From the NCBI RefSeq assembly GCF_019688735.1, contig NZ_JAIFYA010000003.1, forward strand, positions 434,001 through 498,000: a DNA stretch of 64,000 nucleotides, in the 5' to 3' direction. Below, piece by piece: positions 16,014 to 25,701 of this stretch (positions are counted from its first letter, which is position 1; each line of letters opens with the position of its first letter). Both the position numbers and the translations under genes were made by a program. The DNA comes from Thermosulfurimonas sp. F29. GTDB taxonomy: Bacteria; Desulfobacterota; Thermodesulfobacteria; Thermodesulfobacteriales; Thermodesulfobacteriaceae. The notes beneath the pieces were generated by a model. It did no database searches. It had not been told where the DNA came from and saw only the letters and a list, made by a program, of their open reading frames with translations.

Positions 16014-18304
16014 AGACCCTTCGCCTCCTGGTGCGAGGCCGGGTCCAGGGAGTGGGGTTTCGTCCCTTTCTGGTCCGGCTCGCGGAGGAAAGCGGCGTTT
16101 CCGGCCAGGCCCGGAATGTGCCCGAAGGGGTGGAGATCCTGGTTTCCGGGCCTCCCGGGGCGCTTTCGGATTTCCTGCGGGAGCTGCTGGCCCGAAGGCC
16201 TCCCCTCTCCCGCATCCGGGCCCTATCGGTACGGGCCCTTCCCCCGCAATCCTTCTCCGGGTTTGCCATTGCGGATAGTACCTCCGGCCCCCCCAGCACC
16301 CTCGTCCCCCCGGATGTGGCCACCTGTGCGGCGTGTCTTTCCGAGGTGCGCGATCCCTCCGACCGTCGCTTCGGCTACCCCTTCACCAACTGCACCGATT
16401 GCGGCCCCCGTTACACCGTGATCGAGGCCCTCCCCTACGACCGGGCCAGAACCTCCATGCGGGAATTCCCCATGTGCCCGGACTGCCTGCGGGAATATCG
16501 CAACCCCCGTTCCCGCCGTTTCCATGCCGAACCGAACGCCTGTCCGCGTTGCGGTCCGGGGCTCTGGATCTGTGATCGGCGGGGAACCCGGATTCCGGTG
16601 AGAAACCTGTGGGAATTCGTGGTCCGGACCCTGAGGGAGGGAGCGATCTGGGCGATAAAAGGCCTCGGTGGATTTCACCTGGTCTGTGACGCCGAGAACG
16701 AACGGGTGGTAAGGCTTCTCCGCAGGCGCAAGCGGCGGCCGACGAAACCCTTTGCGGTTATGGTGCGGGATCTCGAGACGGCCGGAGGGATTGCCGAGCT
16801 TTCTCCGGCGGAGACGGAGGTCCTGAGTTCCCCCGAGGCCCCCATCGTGCTGGCCCGAAAGGCCCGGCCTTTTCCCCTGGCCGAGGCCGTGGCTCCGGGA
16901 CTTGAGTGGGTGGGGATCATGCTTCCTTACACTCCCCTCCATCACCTCCTCCTTTCCGCCTGGCCCGGGAAGGCCCTGGTCATGACCAGCGGCAATCTTT
17001 CCGAGGAACCCCTCTGTTTCGAAAACGATGAGGCTCTGCGAAGGCTATCGGAACTGGCGGACTTCTTTCTTTTTCACGACCGCCGGATCGTCAATCCGGT
17101 GGACGACTCGGTGGTGCGCTTCTGCGATTCAAGACGCATCCTTATTCGCCGGGCCCGGGGTTTTGTCCCGGAACCCCTGGAACTCCCCCGGGAAAGAACC
17201 GGCCTCCTGGGGGTGGGGGCCCTTCTCAAGAACACCTTTACCCTTACCCGGGGTGGTGAAGCCTTCCCCGGTCCGCATCTGGGAGACCTGGAAGCGCTGG
17301 CCACCCTGGAACTCTTACGGCGCACGCTCAGTCGTTATCAGGCCCTTCTTTCCGTGGAACCGGAGGTTCTGATCTCCGATCTCCATCCCGACTATCTCTC
17401 GTCGCGGTTTGCCGAGGACACGGCGTCCCGAAAAGGCCTGGCTCTCCTGAAGCTTCAGCACCACGCCGCCCACGCCTACGCCGCCCTGGGAGGCCGGGCC
17501 GGGGGGAAGGCTCTGGCCCTGGTGCTTGACGGCGCGGGGCTGGGGGCGGATGGGACCATCTGGGGCGGGGAGATCCTTTTCCTGGAAGGGCAGAGGTACC
17601 GCCGGGTGGGGGGTATCTCCCCCTTCCCCCTTCCCGGAGGGGAGGCCGCCGAGAGGGAACCCTGGCGGGTGGCCCTGGCCCTCCTTTCCGGAATTTTCGG
17701 CCCCGGGGAGGCCGTAAGAAGACTCCGGGCCCTGGCTCCGGATCTTCCGATGGAGGCCGTGGAATTGGTGGCCCTCCAGACGGAAAGGGGCCTTAACACC
17801 CCCCTCACCTCCAGCGCCGGAAGGCTCTTTGAGGCCGCGGCCGTGCTCCTGGGGCTCGGTCTGCGAAACGGCTACGAGGGAGAACTGGCCTTAAGGCTCG
17901 AAGGGCTGGCCTCGGAGATACCGGAGGAAGAATCCGGAGGTTCCGTGTCGCCGGATACCGAAAATGGCCGCATCCGGGGAACAGCCCTTATCGAGGCGGT
18001 GCTCAGGGACCTCGAGGCCGGAGTCCCCCGGAACCTGATAGCCTTCCGCTTTCACCGGAGGCTTGCCGCGGCCCTGCTGGAGACGGTGAACACCTGGGTC
18101 GAAAGGCTGGGGGTGAGGGAAGTGGCCCTTTCCGGAGGATGTTTTCAGAACGCCCTTCTCCTTAAGATGGTCGCGGAGGGACTTGAGGCCCGGGGGCTCG
18201 AGCCGATCTTTTCCGAATCGGTACCCCCGAACGACGGAGGGATCTCCTACGGTCAGGTGGTCTGGGCCAGTCTAGTCCAGGCGTTCCAGGGCCTCGGCCC
18301 ATAG
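16010..18304 (+). CDS. hypF: carbamoyltransferase HypF
   Basis: HypF uses carbamoyl phosphate and ATP to build the CN precursor of the [NiFe] site. In order: an acylphosphatase domain (VRGRVQGVGFRPF), two zinc-finger pairs (CAAC, CTDC, CPDC, CPRC), a YrdC-like domain (KGLGGFHLVCDA, then KRRPTKPFAVM) and a Kae1-like C terminus (HHAAHAYAAL, LDGAGLGADG, SGGCFQN). At 764 aa it is full length. It is the last hyp gene in this operon. Its end overlaps the convergent rimO by 33 bases. hypD and hypE, its partner, are not in the window. Confidence 0.96.
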   Translation: MKTLRLLVRGRVQGVGFRPFLVRLAEESGVSGQARNVPEGVEILVSGPPGALSDFLRELLARRPPLSRIRALSVRALPPQSFSGFAIADSTSGPPSTLVPPDVATCAACLSEVRDPSDRRFGYPFTNCTDCGPRYTVIEALPYDRARTSMREFPMCPDCLREYRNPRSRRFHAEPNACPRCGPGLWICDRRGTRIPVRNLWEFVVRTLREGAIWAIKGLGGFHLVCDAENERVVRLLRRRKRRPTKPFAVMVRDLETAGGIAELSPAETEVLSSPEAPIVLARKARPFPLAEAVAPGLEWVGIMLPYTPLHHLLLSAWPGKALVMTSGNLSEEPLCFENDEALRRLSELADFFLFHDRRIVNPVDDSVVRFCDSRRILIRRARGFVPEPLELPRERTGLLGVGALLKNTFTLTRGGEAFPGPHLGDLEALATLELLRRTLSRYQALLSVEPEVLISDLHPDYLSSRFAEDTASRKGLALLKLQHHAAHAYAALGGRAGGKALALVLDGAGLGADGTIWGGEILFLEGQRYRRVGGISPFPLPGGEAAEREPWRVALALLSGIFGPGEAVRRLRALAPDLPMEAVELVALQTERGLNTPLTSSAGRLFEAAAVLLGLGLRNGYEGELALRLEGLASEIPEEESGGSVSPDTENGRIRGTALIEAVLRDLEAGVPRNLIAFRFHRRLAAALLETVNTWVERLGVREVALSGGCFQNALLLKMVAEGLEARGLEPIFSESVPPNDGGISYGQVVWASLVQAFQGLGP

Positions 18305-19576
18305 GTCGTAGGTAAAAGCACGGATAAAACGCACCCGTACCAGATCGCCGGGTTCCACCGGGATTCCCTTTACCACCACGGTGTGCCCGTCCACCTCCGG
18401 GGCCTGGAAACCGGCGTGGCCCACGGGCCGCCCCCGCGCGTCGTATCCGGTAACCAGCACTACATCCTCGCTTCCCACCCGCCTTTGGAGGTTTTCGCGG
18501 GAGATCTCCCGCTGGAGGGCCATAACCCGGTGCCGCCGCCTTGCCGCCTCGCGGTAGGGCACCCGGGGCTTAAACCGTGCGGCCGGGGTACCCTCCTCGG
18601 GGTAAAAGACGAAGGCTCCCAGGTGGTCGAACCGGGCCTCGGAAAGGAAGCGAAGCAGGGCCTCGAACTCCTCCTCGCCCTCCCCCGGGAAACCCACGAT
18701 GACCGAAGTGCGTAGGCCGATTTCCGGACGGGCCTTACGGAACCGTCTCATAAGCTCGAGGAGCTCCTCGGATCGGTAAGGTCGACGCATTCTTTTTAAG
18801 ATCTCGGGGTGGGCGTGCTGCACGGGGAGGTCCGCGTAGGGGGCCAGGCGGGACTCCTCCGCAAAGAGCTCAAGAAGTTCCGGGGTTATCCCTTCGGGAT
18901 ATAGATAGAGGAGGCGTAGCCTAAAGGAACCGGGCACTTCCGAAAGAAGGCGCTTTATGAGCCCTGGAAGCGTTCTTTCTCTCCGGTCAAGGCCGTAGGC
19001 GGAGACATCCTGTCCCACCAGGACGATCTCGCGCACCCCTTGAGAGACGAGCCGCCGGGCCTCCGCAAGTATGTCTTTCTCGGGGCGGCTTCGCAGGGGA
19101 CCTCTTATGCGCGGTATGGAACAAAAAGAGCAGGCGTGTCGGCAACCCTCGGTGACCTTGAGGTAGGCGTAGAAGGGGCTTTCCGTTAGCACCCGTTCGA
19201 TGGTCTCGGGGCCTCGAGGTTTGAGCACCAATGGCCGGGAGTCCTCCAGGAACACCTCCGGTTGTCTGAAGGCCTCGATTCCGCAGAGGATGTCCGCTTC
19301 GGGAAGGGCCTCCCGCACCTTCTCCCGGTAGCGGGCCACCAGACAGCCCACCACGGCGAGCCTTTGCCCCGGTCTTTTCCCCTCGGCGAGTTCCAGCACG
19401 GTGTCAATGGATTCCCGCACCGCGGGCCGGATGAAGGCGCAGGTGTTCACCAGAAGGAGGTCCGCCTCCTCCGGGGAAAGGACCGGCTCGGCTCCGAGTT
19501 CCACAAGCCGGGCCAGGAGTTTTTCGGTGTCGGTGCGGTTTTTGGGGCAGCCCAGACTTACGGCGTAGACCTTCAA
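18272..19576 (-). CDS. rimO: ribosomal protein uS12 methylthiotransferase RimO
   Basis: Radical-SAM enzyme that methylthiolates the conserved Asp of ribosomal protein S12. The N-terminal UPF0004 domain has SLGCPKNRTDTE, NTCAFI and VGCLVARY, the second cluster's three Cys. The SAM cluster motif is CRHACSFCSIP, and a C-terminal TRAM-like segment ends the protein. SLGCPKN distinguishes RimO from MiaB. The length is 434 aa. It lies 12 bases after panD on the same strand. Confidence 0.95.
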   Translation of the reverse strand: MKVYAVSLGCPKNRTDTEKLLARLVELGAEPVLSPEEADLLLVNTCAFIRPAVRESIDTVLELAEGKRPGQRLAVVGCLVARYREKVREALPEADILCGIEAFRQPEVFLEDSRPLVLKPRGPETIERVLTESPFYAYLKVTEGCRHACSFCSIPRIRGPLRSRPEKDILAEARRLVSQGVREIVLVGQDVSAYGLDRRERTLPGLIKRLLSEVPGSFRLRLLYLYPEGITPELLELFAEESRLAPYADLPVQHAHPEILKRMRRPYRSEELLELMRRFRKARPEIGLRTSVIVGFPGEGEEEFEALLRFLSEARFDHLGAFVFYPEEGTPAARFKPRVPYREAARRRHRVMALQREISRENLQRRVGSEDVVLVTGYDARGRPVGHAGFQAPEVDGHTVVVKGIPVEPGDLVRVRFIRAFTYDLWAEALERLD

Positions 19577-19588
19577 GCCGGACTCCCG

Positions 19589-19969
19589 TTAACCGGAGAC
19601 CCCGGGCCGGGCCTCCCGGACCTCCCGCACGCGGTTATTCTCGTCCACATGTACCAGGCGCACCCGAAAGTTCGGAAGGTCCTCCTCCGGGACCCAGGCG
19701 TAGGCCACGATAATGATCTCGTCGCCTATCTCGCCCTGCCGGGCCGCGGCGCCGTTGAGCACCACCTCCCCGGAACCCCGTTCCCCCTCGATCACATAGG
19801 TCTCGAACCGGGCCCCGTTGGCCAGGTTGTAGACCCAGACCGCCTCGAAGGGAGAAAACCCCGCGGCCTCGAGAAGCTCGGGATCCAGCGTGAGACTTCC
19901 CTCGTAGTAAAGTTCCTTTCCGGTAACCCGAACCCGATGGATCTTCCCTTTAAGAAACCGACGCAGCAC
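19589..19969 (-). CDS. panD: aspartate 1-decarboxylase PanD
   Basis: Pyruvoyl enzyme that makes beta-alanine for pantothenate. The self-cleavage site is EGSL (Gly-Ser at about 24-25), preceded by KIHRVRVTG. The NGAAARQGEIGDEIIIVAY block is typical. At 126 aa it is standard length. It sits 13 bases downstream of panC, so both last branches of pantothenate synthesis are together; panB is not in the window. Confidence 0.96.
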   Translation of the reverse strand: MLRRFLKGKIHRVRVTGKELYYEGSLTLDPELLEAAGFSPFEAVWVYNLANGARFETYVIEGERGSGEVVLNGAAARQGEIGDEIIIVAYAWVPEEDLPNFRVRLVHVDENNRVREVREARPGVSG

Positions 19970-19982
19970 GGCCTTCCCCCCA

Positions 19983-20828
19983 TCAGGATTCCAGAACGAT
20001 GTTGTCTATGAGTCGGGCCTTTCCCACAAAGACCGCAAGGGCGAGAAGCGTTCTTCCCTCGAGCCGGGACTTTTCCTCCAGGGTTTCCGGATCACGAAAC
20101 TCGATGTAATCAATCCGGGTATAAGGGTGCCGGCTGATGAATTCCTCGAGTTCTTTTCTTAAGCGAGCGGCCTCTCTTTCCCCCTCCGCCACGCGTCGCC
20201 GGGCCAGCTCCAGGGCCCGGAAAAGAGACCGGGCCGATTCCCTCTCTTCCGGGCGGAGATACACATTCCGGGAACTCATGGCCAGGCCATCCGGCTCGCG
20301 CACCGTGGGATGCGGTACGATCTCCACCTCCAGGTTCAGATCCCGCACCATGCGTTGGATGACCCTGAGTTGCTGGTAGTCCTTCTCCCCGAAAACGGCC
20401 AGGTGAGGCTTCACGATGTTGAAGAGCTTGAGCACCACCGTGGTCACCCCGCGAAAGTGCCCGGGACGCCGGGCACCGCAGAGGGGTTTACTGAGCTCGG
20501 TGACCTCCACATAGGTCTGAAACCCCGGGGGATACATCTCCTCCACCGAGGGTGCGAAGAGGATGTCCACCCCCTCGGCCTCCGCCAGGCGCCGATCCCG
20601 CTCCGGATCCCGCGGATAGCGTCCGTAGTCCTCCTGGGGACCGAACTGGATGGGATTCACGAACACGGAGACCACCACCACATCGGCCAGCTCCCGGGCC
20701 TTCCGCATGAGGGCCAGGTGCCCCTCATGGAAGTATCCCATGGTGGGCACGAACCCCAGCCGTTTTCCGGCCCGGCGAAGTTCCTCGGACCGGCTCTGCA
20801 TCTCCTTTACGCGCCGGATGACCTCCAT
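19983..20828 (-). CDS. panC: pantothenate synthetase PanC
   Basis: Ligates pantoate and beta-alanine with ATP. The nucleotide site [14 protein letters not shown], the FVNPIQFGP segment, the FGEKDYQQL segment and the SSRN motif are all present. The length is 281 aa. The ATG at 20828 gives the normal family N terminus, which puts the first 104 bases inside the preceding transpeptidase gene on the same strand. No strong Shine-Dalgarno was seen, so translation may depend on ribosomes arriving from upstream. Confidence 0.95.
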   Translation of the reverse strand: MEVIRRVKEMQSRSEELRRAGKRLGFVPTMGYFHEGHLALMRKARELADVVVVSVFVNPIQFGPQEDYGRYPRDPERDRRLAEAEGVDILFAPSVEEMYPPGFQTYVEVTELSKPLCGARRPGHFRGVTTVVLKLFNIVKPHLAVFGEKDYQQLRVIQRMVRDLNLEVEIVPHPTVREPDGLAMSSRNVYLRPEERESARSLFRALELARRRVAEGEREAARLRKELEEFISRHPYTRIDYIEFRDPETLEEKSRLEGRTLLALAVFVGKARLIDNIVLES

Positions 20829-21813
20829 TCACCATTCTCCAGCCCCGACGGTTTTCCTGAACCAAGTTTAATACCTTTCGGGGAAGCTCATCAAGGATGA
20901 AGCGTTGCAGAGCGGGGTATCCTCCGGGGAAACCCTGCAGGTCCGAATAGAGCGTATCCAGGGGATCCAGTCGCCCGTTTCCGTTGAGGTCGCGGACATA
21001 GAAAAGCGGGCGTCCGTCGGAGAGGTTCGTGCCCGCTATTTCCAGGGTCCGCAAACCGTCCCTCCGGCCGGTAACGAGAATATCCAGGGAGAGGTTCATC
21101 TCCGGAAAGGAAAGGGATAGACGCCCCTGCCAGCCCTCCGGCGAGAAGACGAGCGGCACCACCTCGGCCAGGGTCTCCACCAGCGGGCGCTTCCGGTTGT
21201 AAATAAGAATGGGGGTACCCTTCCTCACGAAACGATATAGGCGTTGCATATCCGCGTTGCGGAGAGCGATGCAGCCGTGAGTCCAGTCCCGCAGGATCTT
21301 ATTTCCCTCCCTCCGGACGAGCCCACCGCCGTGAAGCCCCACCGCATAACCCAGCGGCCCCCTGATGATTCGCCCGTCGCTCCAGGCCCGCAGGTACTGC
21401 GAAAAAAGGGGATCGGAAAGACGCCCCTCCCAGTGAGCCCGCAGGATGTCCTTGAGAGCGGGATAATCCAGCTCCACAAAAAGATAGTATTTGCGGGAAG
21501 GATGCTTCTCCCGAACAAAGTAAAGCCCTTCCGGGGTGGCGAAATCCCCCCGGGAGCGCTTGGGACTTTCCGCTCCCAGCCCCAGCGAACAGGGGAAAAC
21601 CCCTACCATCCGTCCGTCCTCGTAAAGCCTAACCTCCCGCCGGCTTTTTTCCACCACCACATATCGACCATAGTCATTTCCAAAACAGACCACATTAAAA
21701 CAGAAAAATAAAACAATAATCATGATGAAAAATAAGTTAAACGAGTATATTATGGAATAAATTGCACCAATTTCTGATTTTACGATATTAAGGTATTTGA
21801 ACTTCCCTTTCAT
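20725..21813 (-). CDS. L,D-transpeptidase (YkuD family), probably exported
   Basis: Peptidoglycan or lipoprotein cross-linking enzyme. The catalytic signature is HGGG at about 161 and THGC (178-181, catalytic Cys181), followed by [10 protein letters not shown] hydrophobic stretch at about 17-45 is a signal peptide or anchor; Met31 (21723) would give a more usual signal peptide. Residues 275-286 ([12 protein letters not shown]) resemble an EF-hand or dockerin calcium loop, unusual for this family. The last about 35 codons lie over the start of panC in another frame; that tail is basic and low in pattern, so a frameshift or late stop loss is possible. The 5' region is AT-rich. Confidence 0.85.
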   Translation of the reverse strand: MKGKFKYLNIVKSEIGAIYSIIYSFNLFFIMIIVLFFCFNVVCFGNDYGRYVVVEKSRREVRLYEDGRMVGVFPCSLGLGAESPKRSRGDFATPEGLYFVREKHPSRKYYLFVELDYPALKDILRAHWEGRLSDPLFSQYLRAWSDGRIIRGPLGYAVGLHGGGLVRREGNKILRDWTHGCIALRNADMQRLYRFVRKGTPILIYNRKRPLVETLAEVVPLVFSPEGWQGRLSLSFPEMNLSLDILVTGRRDGLRTLEIAGTNLSDGRPLFYVRDLNGNGRLDPLDTLYSDLQGFPGGYPALQRFILDELPRKVLNLVQENRRGWRMVNGGHPARKGDAEPVRGTSPGRKTAGVRAHHGILP

Positions 21814-21863
21814 GGAACTTATATTGTAAACTACCAGTAAAAAATTACAGGGGAGGTGTCACC

Positions 21864-22064
21864 ATGAAGAGGAAAATTATGGCTTTAGCGATGGCGATGG
21901 TCTTTGCGGCTCCCATGGGTGCTCTGGCCAAGTCCTGCAAGGGGACCATCAAGGAGTTCGACGGCAGCACCATGGTAATTGCGATCAAGGGGAAGTGTAA
22001 GGCCAAGGCCGGCCAGGAGGTGAAGGTCAAAATCAAAAAGAAGGTGGCCGTGGAGGGTTGCTAA
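21864..22064 (+). CDS. small exported basic protein, function unknown
   Basis: A 66-residue protein with a clear signal peptide (MKRKIMALAMAMVFAAPMGALA, cleavage after ALA). The mature part is about 44 residues, very Lys-rich, with Cys near its start (KSCKG), one in the middle and one at its end (EGC). The predicted fold is beta-strands (TMVIAIKG, EVKVKIKKKVAVEG), like a tiny OB or SH3-like barrel. A good GGGAGG precedes the ATG. It stands alone, facing away from the transpeptidase and ending at a strong terminator, so it is its own transcription unit. I do not recognise the family. Confidence 0.75.
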   Translation: MKRKIMALAMAMVFAAPMGALAKSCKGTIKEFDGSTMVIAIKGKCKAKAGQEVKVKIKKKVAVEGC

Positions 22065-22074
22065 AGGAAAGTTG

Positions 22075-22100
22075 AGGGGGAGCGATGCGCCGCTCCCCCT
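22075..22100. terminator. bidirectional intrinsic terminator
   Basis: A perfect 10-base-pair stem (AGGGGGAGCG, 22075-22084, with 22091-22100) and a 6-base loop are followed by a pyrimidine-rich run on the plus strand. It sits between two converging genes (the small exported protein and cooC) and can serve both. Confidence 0.8.
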
Positions 22101-22106
22101 TCTCCT

Positions 22107-22874
22107 TCAGGAAGTGGCCATCAGTTTCTCAAACAGGCCGTAGGCCTTTCGCAGGAAGGGGTCTTCAGCGGACAGTTCCCAGAGCGGTTTCTGATTTATT
22201 TCCAGTTCGAAGACCCTTTCGCTTTCCGGAAGGTATCCCAGAAGTTTGAGGTCTTCCCGGGCGCATACCTCGCGGACATGTTTGTCCAGGGCCTCGGGAA
22301 TTTCCTCGGGGGCCCGGTTCACCAGGAGCCACTTGTGGCTCACCTGGAGCTGAAGGGGTTTCACCAGGGCGGCGATACGGGCGGCGGTGAGCACCCCCCG
22401 GGAAGAGGCGTCCGAGACCACCAGGAGGTGGTCGATTTCGGTCATGTTGAGGCGGGAGAGGTGTTCCATGCCGGCCTCGTTGTCCACCACCATGTAGGCG
22501 TAACTGCGCTCCAGTTTCTGCAGGGCCTGAGAAAGAAAGGAATGGGCGGCGCAGTAGCATCCCGGCCCCTCGGGTTGTCCCATCACCAGGAGATCGTACC
22601 CCTCGGCCTCCACCAGGGCCTCGTGGACCCGCATTTCCATGAAGTCCCCCCGGGCCATGCTCTCGGGCACGCTGGTGCGCAGTTCGTTTTTGATCTCCCC
22701 CAGGGTGGTTTCCACCTCAAGCCCCAGGAGTTCGTTCAGGTTGGCGTTGGGATCCGCATCCACGGCCAGAACCGGAGTGCGTCCGGACTCCACCAGAAAC
22801 CGCACCAGAAGCGCGGCGGTGGTGGTCTTTCCCGTGCCTCCCTTTCCGGCAAGAGCCACGCGGACGGCCATCAT
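22107..22874 (-). CDS. CooC-type ATPase (carbon monoxide dehydrogenase maturation)
   Basis: MinD/NifH-like P-loop ATPase that inserts nickel into carbon monoxide dehydrogenase. The deviant Walker A is GKGGTGKTT near residue 8, followed by VDADPNANLNELLG. The CooC-type CYC pair is in GPGCYCAAHS, and VVDNEAGMEH is the switch. The ATG at 22874 overlaps the cimA stop by 4 bases and follows GAGGAGGGG. No CODH/ACS subunit lies in the window, so its target is elsewhere. Its coupling to citramalate synthase is unexpected. Confidence 0.88.
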   Translation of the reverse strand: MMAVRVALAGKGGTGKTTTAALLVRFLVESGRTPVLAVDADPNANLNELLGLEVETTLGEIKNELRTSVPESMARGDFMEMRVHEALVEAEGYDLLVMGQPEGPGCYCAAHSFLSQALQKLERSYAYMVVDNEAGMEHLSRLNMTEIDHLLVVSDASSRGVLTAARIAALVKPLQLQVSHKWLLVNRAPEEIPEALDKHVREVCAREDLKLLGYLPESERVFELEINQKPLWELSAEDPFLRKAYGLFEKLMATS

Positions 22875-24472
22875 TCCCCTCCTCGGCGTTTTCGATCCAG
22901 AAAGAGTTTGTAGGTGTAGCTTTCCACCAGGGCCTGGCAGCTGGCCTCGAGGATGTCCTCCGACACCCCCACGGTGCTCCACTGATGTTCGGAATCCCGG
23001 GAGGTAATGAGGACCCGCACCCGGGCCCCGGTCCCCGGAATGCCGGGAAGGACCCGGACCTTGTAGTCCTCGAGCTTCATCTCCCGGAGCTGGGGATAGA
23101 AACGCTCCAGGGCCTTGCGGATGGCGTGATCCAGGGCGTTCACCGGGCCGTTGCCCACCGCGGCGGTGTGTTCCACCTCGCCCACCCCCGGCGGAACCCG
23201 CACCACCACGGTGGCCTCCACCAGGGGTGAGACCTCGCGCGAGGGACGGAGGTCGAGCACCCGATAACCCAGCAGTTCGAAGTATTCCCGGGGTTCTCCC
23301 AGCAGGCGATACATGAGAAGCTCCAGCGAGGCCTCCGCCGCCTCAAACTCGTATCCCTCGGCCTCGCGTTTTTTGACCTCCTCCACGATCTTCGCCACCA
23401 CCGGATCCTCGGCGGAGAGCTCCAGTCCGAACTGGCGGGCCTTGTACACGATGTTACTGCGCCCGGAAAGGTCCGACACCAGGACCCGTCGGATGTTACC
23501 CACGAGCTCGGGATTGATGTGTTCGTAGGTGCGCGGGTGGCGCAGTATGGCCGAGACATGCACCCCGCCCTTGTGGGCGAAGGCACTGCGCCCCACATAG
23601 GGGAGGTGTCTGGGGTGGGGCAGGTTGGCCACCTCGAAGACGAAACGGGAGACCTCCGTGAGCCGGGAGAGGTTTTCGCCGGCGGTGCAGGTGTAGCCCA
23701 TCTTGAGCACCAGGTTGGGGATGATGGAACACAGGTTGGCGTTCCCGCAGCGTTCCCCCACGCCGTTTACGGTGCCCTGCACCTGCGAGGCCCCTTCGAG
23801 CACGGCCACCAGGCTGTTCGCCACCGCGCATTCCGAATCGTTGTGGGCGTGGATGCCGAAGGAGAGGTTGCGACCCAGCCGTTTCCTGACCTCCCGGATG
23901 ATCTCGGCCACCTCGTGGGGAAGCGTCCCCCCGTTGGTGTCGCACAGCACCAGCACATCGGCTCCGGCCCCGCGGGCCCGGCGGAGGGTCTCCACCGCGT
24001 AGTCCGGATCATCCTTGAAACCGTCGAAAAAGTGCTCGGCATCGTAAAAGAGCCTTTCCACATGGGGACGCAGAAACCGCACCGAGGCCTCGATGATCTC
24101 GAGATTTCGTTCCAGGGTGGTCTTGAGGGCCTCCTTCACATGTACGGTCCAGGACTTGCCGAAGATGGTGACCACCGGGGTTTTGGCCTCCAGGAGGGCC
24201 AGGAGGTTTTCGTCCAGATGGGCCTCCTTGCGGGGATGATGGGTGCTGCCGAAGGCGGCGATCCGGGCGTGTTTGAGGTGGTAGTCCCGAATCTCCTTGA
24301 AAAACCGGGCGTCCTTGGGATTGGAACCGGGCCAGCCCCCTTCTATGTAATCGATACCCAGCTCGTCGAGCTTCAGGGCCACCCGGATCTTGTCCTCCAC
24401 CGAGAGGTTGAATTCCTCGGCCTGGGTGCCGTCCCTGAGGGTGGTGTCGTAGATCTCGATGCGGCGGCTCAT
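22871..24472 (-). CDS. cimA: (R)-citramalate synthase
   Basis: Condenses pyruvate and acetyl-CoA to citramalate, the threonine-independent route to isoleucine. The start [20 protein letters not shown] and the [13 protein letters not shown] metal-binding block are family-specific. The C-terminal LeuA allosteric domain is present. At 533 aa the length fits the CimA (not LeuA) branch. It overlaps lysC by 4 bases and cooC by 4. Use of acetyl-CoA and pyruvate fits an autotroph, but that is inference. Confidence 0.93.
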   Translation of the reverse strand: MSRRIEIYDTTLRDGTQAEEFNLSVEDKIRVALKLDELGIDYIEGGWPGSNPKDARFFKEIRDYHLKHARIAAFGSTHHPRKEAHLDENLLALLEAKTPVVTIFGKSWTVHVKEALKTTLERNLEIIEASVRFLRPHVERLFYDAEHFFDGFKDDPDYAVETLRRARGAGADVLVLCDTNGGTLPHEVAEIIREVRKRLGRNLSFGIHAHNDSECAVANSLVAVLEGASQVQGTVNGVGERCGNANLCSIIPNLVLKMGYTCTAGENLSRLTEVSRFVFEVANLPHPRHLPYVGRSAFAHKGGVHVSAILRHPRTYEHINPELVGNIRRVLVSDLSGRSNIVYKARQFGLELSAEDPVVAKIVEEVKKREAEGYEFEAAEASLELLMYRLLGEPREYFELLGYRVLDLRPSREVSPLVEATVVVRVPPGVGEVEHTAAVGNGPVNALDHAIRKALERFYPQLREMKLEDYKVRVLPGIPGTGARVRVLITSRDSEHQWSTVGVSEDILEASCQALVESYTYKLFLDRKRRGGE

Positions 24473-25698
24473 TTTTCCTCCTGCGGTGGTTGATCCAGTC
24501 CGAAGGCCTCGTGCAGGGCCCTTACGGCCAGCTCGGTGTACTTCTCGTCAATCACGCAGGAGACCTTGATCTCCGAGGTGGAGATCATCATGATGTTCAC
24601 GCCGTGCCGGGCCAGGGTCTCGAACATCCGGGAGGCCACTCCGGCGTGCGTGCGCATCCCCGCCCCCACGATGGAGACCTTGGCGATGTCCTCGGAGCTT
24701 TCCACCTTTTCGGCCCCGATCTCCCGGGCCACCTCCTCCACGATCCTCACCGCCTCCCGCAGGGTGGTGCGGGGCACGGTGAAGGTGAGATCGGCCTTCC
24801 CGTCTGGGCGACCGGTCTGGATGATCATGTCCACCAGGATGCCCCGTTCGGCGATGGGGCCGAAGATCTTGGCCGCCACCCCCGGCACATCCGGCACGCC
24901 GTAGAGGCTGATGCGGGCCTCGTTGCGATTGTAGGTAACCCCTGAAACCAGGACCTTCTCCATGTCTTCGTCCTCCTCGGTGATGATGGTCCCCGGTGCT
25001 TCGGAAAAGGTGGAGCGGACATGCACGGGGACCTTGTAGATCATGGCGAACTCCACGGCCCGGATCTCCAGCACCTTAGCCCCGGCGCTGGCCAGCTCGA
25101 GCATCTCCTCGTAGGAGATTTTTTCGATCTTGCGGGCCCGGCTCACGATCCGGGGATCCGCGGTGTAAACCCCCTCCACATCCGTGAAGATTTCGCACAG
25201 ATCGGCCCTGAGCGCCGCCGCCAGGGCCACCGCGGTGGTGTCCGAACCGCCGCGTCCCAAGGTGGTGATGTCTCCGTCTTCGGTTACCCCCTGGAAGCCG
25301 GCCACCACCGCTATTTCCCCCCGGGAAAGGGCCTCCCGAAGACGATCCGTGCGGATGTCCTGGATACGGGCCCTGGTGAAAAGCCCGTCGGTGAGAATGG
25401 GGATCTGAAACCCCAGAAAGGCCCGGGCCGCGTAACCCATGCTTTTAAGCGTGATGGCCAGAAGCGAAGCGGTGACCTGCTCCCCGGTGGCCACCAGCAT
25501 GTCCAGCTCCCGTGGCGAGGGCTCCGGCGTGATCTCGTGAGCCAGCGATAAAAGACGATCCGTTTCCCCGGCCATGGCCGAGACCACCACCACCAGATCG
25601 TGCCCCTCGTCCCGGGCCCGGGCCACCCTGCGGGCCACCTTCCGAATGCGCTCGAGATCCCCTACGGAGGTACCTCCGAACTTCTGCACGATGAGCAT
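24469..25698 (-). CDS. lysC: aspartate kinase
   Basis: First enzyme of the Lys/Thr/Met/DAP family. It begins [15 protein letters not shown], has the [14 protein letters not shown] segment, and carries two C-terminal ACT domains ([18 protein letters not shown]). The length is 409 aa. An internal Met/Glu block ([13 protein letters not shown]) could allow an independent beta-subunit start, as in some species. It overlaps cimA by 4 bases and starts 3 bases after the J-domain gene. dapF is at 31103. Confidence 0.95.
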   Translation of the reverse strand: MLIVQKFGGTSVGDLERIRKVARRVARARDEGHDLVVVVSAMAGETDRLLSLAHEITPEPSPRELDMLVATGEQVTASLLAITLKSMGYAARAFLGFQIPILTDGLFTRARIQDIRTDRLREALSRGEIAVVAGFQGVTEDGDITTLGRGGSDTTAVALAAALRADLCEIFTDVEGVYTADPRIVSRARKIEKISYEEMLELASAGAKVLEIRAVEFAMIYKVPVHVRSTFSEAPGTIITEEDEDMEKVLVSGVTYNRNEARISLYGVPDVPGVAAKIFGPIAERGILVDMIIQTGRPDGKADLTFTVPRTTLREAVRIVEEVAREIGAEKVESSEDIAKVSIVGAGMRTHAGVASRMFETLARHGVNIMMISTSEIKVSCVIDEKYTELAVRALHEAFGLDQPPQEEK

Positions 25699-25701
25699 CC
25701 G

